Shown in pieces: positions 1 to 6,575 of a stretch of DNA of 11,653 nucleotides; position 1 is the first letter of the stretch; the number at the start of each line of letters is the position of its first letter. Source of the stretch: Clostridia bacterium (GTDB lineage Bacteria; Bacillota; Clostridia; Christensenellales; CAG-1252). The stretch covers positions 1 to 11,653 of the forward strand of contig JAFTBD010000065.1 of NCBI GenBank assembly GCA_017455385.1, written 5' to 3'. Under the pieces are notes generated by a model. That model was given only the letters and a program-made list of their open reading frames with translations. It searched no databases and was not told where the DNA came from. Position numbers and translations under genes: made by a program.

Positions 1-919
1 AGTTGCTGTTCAGGGAGATACCCGCAGCAGCGTCGAAGATGGACGTCCTGCTGTCATGGATGAAGTCGGTGGAAACGACAGAGTCCTCGGTGTAGCCGAG
101 AATGCCCTTCAAAGCGCCCTCGGAAGCAGCCTTCATCGCAGCCTTGATCTCTTCATAGGTAGCGGGCTTCTCCAAGCGGCAGGTGAGGTCCACGACGGAA
201 ACGTCGAGGGTGGGCACGCGGAAGCTCATACCGGTGAGCTTACCATTGAGCTCGGGGATGACCTTGCCGACAGCCTTCGCAGCGCCGGTAGAGGACGGGA
301 TGATATTGCCCGCAGCCGCTCTGCCGCCTCTCCAGTCCTTTCTGGAAGGACCGTCGACGGTCTTCTGGGTCGCGGTGGTGGAGTGGACGGTGGTCATAAG
401 ACCTTCCACGAGACCGAAGTTATCATTGATGACTTTCGCGATGGGCGCGAGGCAGTTCGTGGTGCAGGAAGCATTGGAAACGACCTTCATGTCCTTGTTG
501 TACTTGTCGAGGTTCACGCCGCAGACGAAAATCGGAGCGTCGCTGGACGGAGCGGTGATGATGACCTTCTTCGCGCCGCCTTTGAAGTGCGCGGACGCCT
601 TCTCGGTGGGGGTGTTGATGCCGGTGGCTTCCGCGATGTACTTCGCGCCACAGCTTCTCCAATTGATATCCGCTGCATTCATCTCGGCGAAGACCTTGAT
701 CTTCTTGCCGTTGACGATGAGCATGTTGTTCTCTTTATCGGTCGAGATCTCGCCCTCGAACTTGCCGTGGATGCTGTCGTAACGAAGCATATAGACCATG
801 TAGTCGAGATCAATGAACGGATCATTGATACCCACGACTTGGACATCCTTTCTGCTGCAGGCCGCACGGAAAACCAAACGACCGATCCTACCGAAACCGT
901 TAATACCTATTTTAACCAT
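1..919 (-). CDS. gap: Glyceraldehyde-3-phosphate dehydrogenase, C-terminus cut by window edge
   Basis: Glycolytic enzyme that oxidises and phosphorylates glyceraldehyde 3-phosphate with NAD+ to 1,3-bisphosphoglycerate in the cytoplasm. Reading the minus strand from the ATG at 919 gives 306 residues with no stop before the window edge; the family is usually about 335, so roughly 30 C-terminal residues are missing. The N-terminus has the Rossmann motif INGFGRIGR (residues 5-13) and an Asp at 33 that fits NAD+ preference. The catalytic Cys152 lies in SNASCTTNC, and His179 lies in TTVHSTTATQ, at the usual spacing. The S-loop (KDWRGGRAAAGNIIPSSTGA) follows. The NDPF...YMVYMLRYDS segment resembles the E. 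coli GapA/eukaryotic branch rather than the typical Bacillus form. A GGAGGT (926-931) sits 6 bases before the ATG. It is the second gene after the aldolase, 47 bases downstream, and probably shares its promoter. Confidence 0.96.
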   Translation of the reverse strand, partial: MVKIGINGFGRIGRLVFRAACSRKDVQVVGINDPFIDLDYMVYMLRYDSIHGKFEGEISTDKENNMLIVNGKKIKVFAEMNAADINWRSCGAKYIAEATGINTPTEKASAHFKGGAKKVIITAPSSDAPIFVCGVNLDKYNKDMKVVSNASCTTNCLAPIAKVINDNFGLVEGLMTTVHSTTATQKTVDGPSRKDWRGGRAAAGNIIPSSTGAAKAVGKVIPELNGKLTGMSFRVPTLDVSVVDLTCRLEKPATYEEIKAAMKAASEGALKGILGYTEDSVVSTDFIHDSRTSIFDAAAGISLNSN

Positions 920-925
920 AAAACT

Positions 926-931
926 ACCTCC
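926..931 (-). promoter_or_regulatory. Ribosome binding site of gap
   Basis: On the minus strand this reads GGAGGT, 6 bases before the ATG at 919. It fixes the start of gap. The rest of the 47-base aldolase-gap spacer is AT-rich, with no obvious terminator, which agrees with co-transcription. Confidence 0.85.
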
Positions 932-966
932 ATTTAAGTTTGTTGATTAAATTATTTCCTTATTGA

Positions 967-1929
967 TCATGCCTTGCCGGCGCAACCGAGCACGTCTCTC
1001 AGCTTGTGGCGGACGAGCTCTTTGATATTCGCACGAGCGGGCTTCAGATACTCACGCGGGTCGAACTTGTCGGGATGCTCATCGAAGAACTGACGGATGG
1101 TGCCCGTCATCGCGAGACGCAGGTCGGAGTCGATATTGATCTTGCAGACCGAGAGCTTCGCCGCTTCGCGGAGCTGCTCTTCGGGAACGCCGATCGCATT
1201 CGGCATCTTGCCGCCGTGCGCATTGACCATCGCGACGTACTCTTGGGGCACCGAGCTGGAACCGTGGAGCACGATGGGGAATCCGGGGAGCCTTCTGGAG
1301 ACTTCCTTCAGAATGTCGAAACGAAGTGCGGGGGGAACGAGAATGCCCTTCTCATTCACGGTGCACTGCTCGGGCTTGAACTTATACGCGCCGTGGGACG
1401 TGCCGATGGCGATGGCGAGGCTGTCGACGCCCGTCTTCTCCACGAACTCTTCCACCTCTTCGGGGCGGGTGTAGGAGCCGACCGCGTGGCTGACTTCGTC
1501 CTCGATGCCGGCGAGGGTACCGAGCTCACCTTCCACCACGACGCCGTGCGCATGAGCGTATTCCACGACCTTCTTGGTGACCGCGATATTTTCCTCGAAG
1601 GAGTGCGCGGAGCCGTCGATCATAACGGAAGTGAAGCCGCCGTCGATACAAGCCTTGCAGGTCTCGAAGTCGGGACCGTGATCGAGGTGGAGCACCACGG
1701 GGATCTCGGGGCACTCGATGACCGCCGCCTCGACGAGCTTGACGAGATAGGTATGATTCGCGTATGCACGCGCACCTTTGCTGACCTGCAAAATAACGGG
1801 AGCCTTCTCCTCTTTGCACGCCTCGGTGATACCCTGAACGATCTCCATATTATTGACGTTGAACGCACCGACCGCATAGCCGCCGTCGTATGCTTTTTTG
1901 AACATTTCGGTAGATGTAACTAAAGGCAT
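967..1929 (-). CDS. fba: Class II fructose-1,6-bisphosphate aldolase
   Basis: Zinc-dependent aldolase that interconverts fructose 1,6-bisphosphate with dihydroxyacetone phosphate and glyceraldehyde 3-phosphate in the cytoplasm. The 320-residue length is normal for the shorter (type B-like) class II branch. Visible active-site features are HLDHG (residues 81-85) with the probable catalytic Asp83 and zinc ligand His84, the EGELG segment with Glu135, GTSHGAYK with zinc ligand His179, and VLHGSSS with zinc ligand His222. NIDSDLR (265-271) contributes to substrate phosphate and carbonyl binding in the family. The start ATG at 1929 is preceded by GGAGGT about 6 bases upstream and by a strong promoter. 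It is the first gene of a two-gene glycolytic operon with gap, so the product triose phosphate feeds the enzyme encoded next. Tagatose-bisphosphate aldolases share this fold, but the link to gap favours the glycolytic role. Confidence 0.95.
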   Translation of the reverse strand: MPLVTSTEMFKKAYDGGYAVGAFNVNNMEIVQGITEACKEEKAPVILQVSKGARAYANHTYLVKLVEAAVIECPEIPVVLHLDHGPDFETCKACIDGGFTSVMIDGSAHSFEENIAVTKKVVEYAHAHGVVVEGELGTLAGIEDEVSHAVGSYTRPEEVEEFVEKTGVDSLAIAIGTSHGAYKFKPEQCTVNEKGILVPPALRFDILKEVSRRLPGFPIVLHGSSSVPQEYVAMVNAHGGKMPNAIGVPEEQLREAAKLSVCKINIDSDLRLAMTGTIRQFFDEHPDKFDPREYLKPARANIKELVRHKLRDVLGCAGKA

Positions 1930-1959
1930 AACTGACCTCCAAAAAATTTCACTTCGTGT

Positions 1960-1989
1960 ATTATATCACGCACAAAATGCACTTGGCAA
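1960..1989 (-). promoter_or_regulatory. Promoter of the fba-gap operon
   Basis: On the minus strand TTGCCA (1984-1989) and TATAAT (1960-1965) are separated by 18 bases. The -10 is preceded by TGA, giving an extended -10 (TGnTATAAT). A perfect -10 with a five-of-six -35 predicts a strong housekeeping sigma promoter, as expected for glycolysis. The start of transcription would fall near 1953, about 24 bases before the aldolase ATG. Confidence 0.8.
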
Positions 1990-2045
1990 ACGATTATTAT
2001 CATTTCTCCCCAAAAATCCGCGCTCGAATCCCCCGTTTTTCGCTT

Positions 2046-2055
2046 TTCCGCGGAA
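2046..2055. promoter_or_regulatory. Ten-base perfect palindrome between divergent promoters (possible operator)
   Basis: TTCCGCGGAA is a perfect inverted repeat 14 bases upstream of the -35 of the plus-strand promoter. It lies inside a looser CCCCG...CGGGG inverted repeat (about 2030-2061). Its place between two divergent promoters would suit a regulator site, but nothing in the window names a regulator, and short palindromes occur by chance. Confidence 0.25.
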
Positions 2056-2068
2056 TCGGGGAAAGCAT

Positions 2069-2098
2069 TTGCATTTTTCGCGCCTTTCGGGATATAAT
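2069..2098 (+). promoter_or_regulatory. Promoter of the aminopeptidase-phosphoesterase pair
   Basis: TTGCAT (2069-2074) and a perfect TATAAT (2093-2098) are spaced by 18 bases. Transcription would begin near 2105, giving a leader of about 50 bases. The leader carries CGCC-TTCG-GGCG (2116-2127), a short stem with the very stable UUCG tetraloop, and a GGAGGG ribosome binding site before the ATG at 2154. Confidence 0.75.
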
Positions 2099-2153
2099 GT
2101 ATTTACATTAAGAAGCGCCTTCGGGCGTAAAAATCCATCGGAGGGAAAACATA

Positions 2154-3272
2154 ATGATCACCGATCCCAGACAAGTATTGCTTGCTAAAAACCTCGTCAA
2201 TTATTCCTGCGAAGTGCAACCCGGAGAGAACGTCCTCATCGAGGCGTCCGGCGTGCCCTATCAATTCGTCAATCTGCTCGTGGACGAGGTCTACGCCGCG
2301 GGCGGATATCCTTTCGTGTCGCTCGGCGACAATAAGATCAAGCGCGAGATCCTGAAACACGGCAGCGAAGAGCTCTTCAAGCGTATGGCGAAATACGATG
2401 AGATGAGGATGAAAGATATGCAAGCCTACATCGGTATTCGCGGCGGGGAGAACAGCTACGAGCTGTCCGACGCAGACGGGAAGATCATGCAGGCTTATTC
2501 CAAATATTACGCCCATCCCGTCCATCACGAGCTGCGCGTCAAGAAGACCAAATGGGTGATATTGCGCTACCCCACCGAGGGGATGAGCGAGCTCGCGGGC
2601 ATGAGCACGGAAGCATACGAGGATTACTATTTCTCCGTGTGCTGCTTGGATTACAAGAAGATGGGCGAGGCGATGACCCCGCTCGTCGATCTGATGAACA
2701 AAACGGACAAAGTCCGTATTATCGCGAAAGACACCGATCTCACCTTCTCCATCAAGGGCATCGGCGCGGTAAAGTGCAAAGGCGACCGCAACATCCCCGA
2801 CGGCGAAGTATACACCGCTCCCGTCAAGGACAGCATCAACGGCGTCATCCATTACAACGTGCCCTCCATCGAGGACGGCATCAAGTTCGAGGACGTTCGC
2901 CTCGTCTTCAAAGACGGCAAGATCATCGAAGCCACGGCGAACCACACCGAGGAAGCGAATAAGATATTCGATACCGACGACGGCGCGCGCTACGTGGGCG
3001 AATTCTCCTTCGGGCTGAACCCCTGCATCACGAAAGCCATCGGCGACATCCTCTTCGACGAGAAGATTTCCGGCTCCATCCACTTCACCCCCGGATGTTG
3101 CTACGACGACGCTTACAACGGCAATATTTCCGCCGTACACTGGGACCTCGTGCTCTGTCAGACGCCGGAATTCGGCGGTGGCGAGATATGGTTCGACGAT
3201 GTCTTGATCCGTAAAGACGGTCGCTTCGTCCTGCCCGAGCTCGAAGGACTCAATCCGGAGAACCTCCTGTGA
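2154..3272 (+). CDS. M29-family metallo-aminopeptidase (AmpS/PepS type)
   Basis: Predicted cytoplasmic dinuclear-metal exopeptidase that removes N-terminal residues from peptides. The recognisable part is the C-terminal half. GEVYTAP (217-223, Glu218), VGEFSFGLNP (281-290, Glu283), GSIHFTPGCCYDD (His310, Tyr317) and SAVHWDLV (His329, Asp331) reproduce the order and spacing of metal-binding and catalytic residues in thermophilic aminopeptidases of this family. The N-terminal half (PGENVLIEA, 23-31) matches the family's amino-terminal domain. At 372 residues it is somewhat shorter than the common length near 410. GGAGGG lies about 8 bases before the ATG. The stop overlaps the GTG start of the next gene, so the two are probably translated together. 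Substrate specificity cannot be read from the sequence. Confidence 0.9.
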   Translation: MITDPRQVLLAKNLVNYSCEVQPGENVLIEASGVPYQFVNLLVDEVYAAGGYPFVSLGDNKIKREILKHGSEELFKRMAKYDEMRMKDMQAYIGIRGGENSYELSDADGKIMQAYSKYYAHPVHHELRVKKTKWVILRYPTEGMSELAGMSTEAYEDYYFSVCCLDYKKMGEAMTPLVDLMNKTDKVRIIAKDTDLTFSIKGIGAVKCKGDRNIPDGEVYTAPVKDSINGVIHYNVPSIEDGIKFEDVRLVFKDGKIIEATANHTEEANKIFDTDDGARYVGEFSFGLNPCITKAIGDILFDEKISGSIHFTPGCCYDDAYNGNISAVHWDLVLCQTPEFGGGEIWFDDVLIRKDGRFVLPELEGLNPENLL

Positions 3273-5359
3273 GTCTTTATGCTTTTCACGGAAAGAAGAT
3301 AGCGAAGCATAAAAGGGTCGAGAAACTCATCGACCTGTATTTTGACGAGATCCCTTACAGTCCCGAGAGCGCCGAGGCGAGACGTCGCATCTCCACCGCC
3401 CTGACTGCCGCGCCAGAGAGCGCCGATCCCGACCTGCTCCTCGCGAAGTACGGCTCCCTCGAGCAGATGGGGACCGCCGCCGGATTCACCGCAGAAGAGA
3501 TCGACAAATGGCGGAACGGCGGGAATGCCATCGACGCGAAGAGCGTGCGGAACGGTCTCCGCCGCCAACGCTGGCTGGCATATACGTTCTCCTTTATCTG
3601 CGCCGCCCTTTTCATGACGCTCCTGTGGCTGGGGTATTACAGTGTCACTTTGAACGCACAGGCGTTCCTGTCCCTCGGCATGACCATCTTCCTCGCGGGA
3701 CTCGCCGTATTCGTGCTCTATCATTTCGTCAAGTTCGAGAGAAAGCACAAACGTTTACGCTACGACACCGAGACCTATTATTGGATGCGCGACCGAGCGG
3801 ATAAATACACCAAGCGTCTCCTGAATTCCATCGCACTGGTCTTCGCCGTATCGGCGATCTTCATCGGCTCGGAACTGACCTTCTTTTTCAACGGCAATTC
3901 CAAGGGAGCGGAGCTCGCGGAGAATATCTTCTCCAACGTGATCTGGGTGCAAGTGCCCGTCTTCCTCCTCATCAAGAATTTTATGATGGTGGGGCTGTAT
4001 CAGAATCGGATCGACATCCCGAAACAGAGAGAATACAGACTGCACGCCATCGTCATTGCGGGTTTTTCCGCCCTGTATTGGCTGATCGTACTGCTCATCA
4101 CCGGCCTCTTGCGCGACAAGATCACCTATCCCTTCAATGCCTACGCGATCTCGGGGATCGTCTTCGCCGCGATGCTCCTCACCTATAATTACACCCTGCG
4201 CGCTCGCATCACGCAGAAGAATTTCACCTTCAATAAGACTCGTATCGCGGTCGTGCTGGTGGTGACGACGGTGGTCAGCGGCTTCACACTAATGAACCGC
4301 GAGACCTTCTACACCCAGCCTTATATCAATTCTCTCCCCGTGGTGACCCACAACGCCAACGTCATCGAATACGACGAGGCGAGCGGGGTCTATACCATCA
4401 CGGCGGAGAAAGACGAATTCAAAGTCCTCCACTTGACCGACATCCATCTCGGCGGCAGTCTCTTTTCCGCACGAAAAGACACCAAGGCGCTCACCGCCTG
4501 TTATGACCTCATCGAATACACCCACCCCGACCTCGTCATCGTCACGGGCGACCTGTCTTTCCCGCTCGGCATCATGTCGATGTCATTCAATAACAGTTCC
4601 CCCGTCTATCAGTTCGCCGCCTTCATGCGGAATCTCGACATCCCTTGGGCATTTACCTATGGTAACCACGACACCGAGAGCCTCGCCTCGATGAATAAGA
4701 CCGAGATGAACGAGGTGTTCAAGACCCTCTCTTTCAAGTCCTCGCAGAACCTTTTATATCCCTACGTTCAGCCGAATATATCGGGCAGGAACAATCAGCT
4801 CATCAAATTGCGCAATAACGACGGCGATCTCATTATGGCTTTCTTCCTCATCGACTCCAACGCCTACACGGGCGAAGGGATCAACGTCTACGACTACATA
4901 CACGACGACCAGGTGGACTGGTACGCCGACAAGGTGAAGGCGCTGAATGAAGAAGTCGGGCATACGGTGAATTCCCTCGCCTTCTTCCACATCCCTCTCC
5001 AACAATACCGCGACGCGTATAAGCTGTATCAAGAGGGTAGCGACGAAGTGACCTATTATTTCGGAGAGATCGGAGAATCGATGTTCGACGCCATTTGCTG
5101 TTCGGATTATCCGAGCAAGTTTTTCGACACCGCGCTGGAGCTCGGCTCGACGACGGGGATGTTCTGCGGTCACGATCATTACAATAATATCTCGCTCGGA
5201 TATAAGGGCATACGGCTGAATTACGGCATGAGCATAGACTATCTGGCGATGCCGGGCATCGAGAACAGGAACGAGCAACGCGGCGCGGAGCTCATCACCA
5301 TACGAAAAGACAGCTCGTGGGACCTCGTGCAGATCCCCCTCGACTCCATCCGTCAATGA
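3269..5359 (+). CDS. Multi-pass membrane protein with C-terminal metallophosphoesterase domain
   Basis: A 696-residue protein in three parts. Residues 1-100 are a soluble, helical, charged region. Residues about 103-342 hold seven likely membrane segments (near 103-122, 132-154, 184-206, 223-241, 259-281, 289-309, 325-341). Residues 384-690 are a calcineurin-like phosphoesterase domain with all metal-binding blocks: LTDIH (Asp391, His393), TGDLS (Asp428), YGNHD (Asn466, His467), FFHIP (His574) and CGHDH (His635, His637). Positively charged loops after segments 2, 4 and 6 put those loops inside, which places the catalytic domain outside the cell if the count of seven is right. The GTG start overlaps the aminopeptidase stop (GTGA), and GGAG lies 8 bases before it. 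The phosphoesterase family includes phosphatases, phosphodiesterases and lipid-active enzymes; the substrate is unknown. The N-terminal part weakly recalls HAAS/DUF1700-like helical domains, which I could not verify. Confidence 0.85.
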   Translation: MSLYAFHGKKIAKHKRVEKLIDLYFDEIPYSPESAEARRRISTALTAAPESADPDLLLAKYGSLEQMGTAAGFTAEEIDKWRNGGNAIDAKSVRNGLRRQRWLAYTFSFICAALFMTLLWLGYYSVTLNAQAFLSLGMTIFLAGLAVFVLYHFVKFERKHKRLRYDTETYYWMRDRADKYTKRLLNSIALVFAVSAIFIGSELTFFFNGNSKGAELAENIFSNVIWVQVPVFLLIKNFMMVGLYQNRIDIPKQREYRLHAIVIAGFSALYWLIVLLITGLLRDKITYPFNAYAISGIVFAAMLLTYNYTLRARITQKNFTFNKTRIAVVLVVTTVVSGFTLMNRETFYTQPYINSLPVVTHNANVIEYDEASGVYTITAEKDEFKVLHLTDIHLGGSLFSARKDTKALTACYDLIEYTHPDLVIVTGDLSFPLGIMSMSFNNSSPVYQFAAFMRNLDIPWAFTYGNHDTESLASMNKTEMNEVFKTLSFKSSQNLLYPYVQPNISGRNNQLIKLRNNDGDLIMAFFLIDSNAYTGEGINVYDYIHDDQVDWYADKVKALNEEVGHTVNSLAFFHIPLQQYRDAYKLYQEGSDEVTYYFGEIGESMFDAICCSDYPSKFFDTALELGSTTGMFCGHDHYNNISLGYKGIRLNYGMSIDYLAMPGIENRNEQRGAELITIRKDSSWDLVQIPLDSIRQ

Positions 5360-5386
5360 TCAGAAAAGGAAAATAAAAACAACAAA

Positions 5387-5408
5387 GGTCGCATGGAAAC
5401 GTGCGACC
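5387..5408. terminator. Bidirectional terminator hairpin between convergent genes
   Basis: A 9-base-pair stem (GGTCGCATG pairing with CGTGCGACC, one G-T wobble) is closed by a GAAA tetraloop. On the minus strand it is followed by a T-rich tract (complement of 5371-5386), so it best fits termination of the transporter operon. On the plus strand the tail TATTTCTTAT is weaker but could end the phosphoesterase transcript. The stem touches the transporter stop codon at 5408-5410. Confidence 0.75.
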
Positions 5409-6547
5409 TATTTCTTATCCACCGTCACGATATATTCGTATTCCGCGCGGAAACCTTCTTTCAAAGAAGCGACGAGCTCCTCCGCAGTGAGGTCTGTCTC
5501 CCAAGGGACTTCCGCATCGAAATACACCTGCAAGACATCCCCTTTCTTCACCACGCGGAAATCGTGCAAGGCAAGAACGGTATAGCGCGTCGAAAGGAAG
5601 TCGTACACTTCATCACGAAGGTGCGCCGCCGCGGCGAAGTCGTCCTCGATGGGATCCACGTGCGCGACGAGGGAAATGCCCGTCTCCGCCGAGATCTCCC
5701 GCTCGATCCTGTCTATGAGCTCATGCGCCGCCGTCAAGGTCTCGTCCGCCCGCACTTCCACGTGGGCAATGGCATAGACGTGCCCGACGCCGTAGCTATG
5801 CACCACGATATCGTGCACGCCGAGGACACCCGAATAAGAGAGGATCCGTTCTTTCAGGTCGCGCACCACGCTCTCAAGAGGCGCGTCGCCGAGGAGCGGA
5901 CTGACGCTCTCGCGCAAGACGCGGACCGCCGAAACGAGGATGAAGACCGAGATCAACGTGCCGAACCAGCCGTCACCGTTCCATCCCGTCAGGTCGAATA
6001 TGAGGGTGGAAAGGAGGGCGGCAAACGTGGTCGCCACGTCCCAAACGCTGTCGATCGCCGCCGCTTTCATCGGGAGAGATCGTGTCTTCTTATAGGTGCG
6101 AGCGTAGACAGCCGCCTGACCGCCTTTCACCGCGATGGAACACCCGAGCACGATATAGGCATATACGCCCACGGCTGAGAGGGCGCGGGGCGAGAAGATC
6201 GCCGTCACGGACTCTTTCAGGAAAAGGGCGCCGATCATAAACATAACGACCGCGATGACGAGCGCCGCCACGTATTCGAAACGGGCGTGCCCGAAAGGAT
6301 GTTTCTTATCCGCGGGACGAGAGGATATCTTATACCCCACCACCGTCACCACGCTGCTCGCACCGTCGGAAAGATTATTGAGCGCATCCGCCACGACGGT
6401 GATACTGCGCAAGAAAAGCCCTACCGTGAACTTCGCGGCGAAGAGGATCGCATTGGAGCAAACGCCGAAAATACCCGCCTTTTTCTCGGGGGCGAAAACG
6501 TCGTTTACCGTTGTCTTTTCATCCTTCTCGATAGCCATATTGAACAT
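5408..6547 (-). CDS. Cation diffusion facilitator transporter, probably manganese efflux
   Basis: Membrane antiporter that exports divalent metal ions. From the ATG at 6547 it has 379 residues with about six membrane segments in the first 215. Family landmarks are ADALNNLSD in segment 2, KKHPFGHARFEYVAAL in the following loop, and AAIDSVWD in segment 5. The transport site reads Asn57-x3-Asp61 and Asp166-x3-Asp170. No His is present in the site as in zinc exporters; N/D-D-D-D sites are associated with Mn(II)-type members such as MntE. The C-terminal cytoplasmic domain (about 225-305) is followed by roughly 75 further residues that may be a second similar unit. The start is uncertain: ATGs at 6547 and 6538 both lack a clear ribosome binding site. 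An upstream TTG (6616) would overlap the preceding gene and add residues unlike the family. It lies last in the manA-comEC-transporter cluster. Confidence 0.88.
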   Translation of the reverse strand: MFNMAIEKDEKTTVNDVFAPEKKAGIFGVCSNAILFAAKFTVGLFLRSITVVADALNNLSDGASSVVTVVGYKISSRPADKKHPFGHARFEYVAALVIAVVMFMIGALFLKESVTAIFSPRALSAVGVYAYIVLGCSIAVKGGQAAVYARTYKKTRSLPMKAAAIDSVWDVATTFAALLSTLIFDLTGWNGDGWFGTLISVFILVSAVRVLRESVSPLLGDAPLESVVRDLKERILSYSGVLGVHDIVVHSYGVGHVYAIAHVEVRADETLTAAHELIDRIEREISAETGISLVAHVDPIEDDFAAAAHLRDEVYDFLSTRYTVLALHDFRVVKKGDVLQVYFDAEVPWETDLTAEELVASLKEGFRAEYEYIVTVDKK

Positions 6548-6575
6548 TGTAGCGCAAATTTCGGAAAATGTACAG

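Noticed and set aside
56..937. 293-codon plus-strand open frame
   Set aside because: Lies antisense to gap, whose catalytic motifs are intact; the translation has no recognisable domain and is a by-product of GC-rich codon use.
1006..1923. 305-codon plus-strand open frame
   Set aside because: Antisense to the aldolase with all active-site residues on the other strand; no ribosome binding site or family likeness.
2103..3140. 345-codon minus-strand open frame
   Set aside because: Antisense to the M29 aminopeptidase and runs into its promoter and leader region.
5393..6178. 261-codon plus-strand open frame
   Set aside because: Antisense to the cation transporter and starts inside the terminator hairpin; charged, low-complexity translation.
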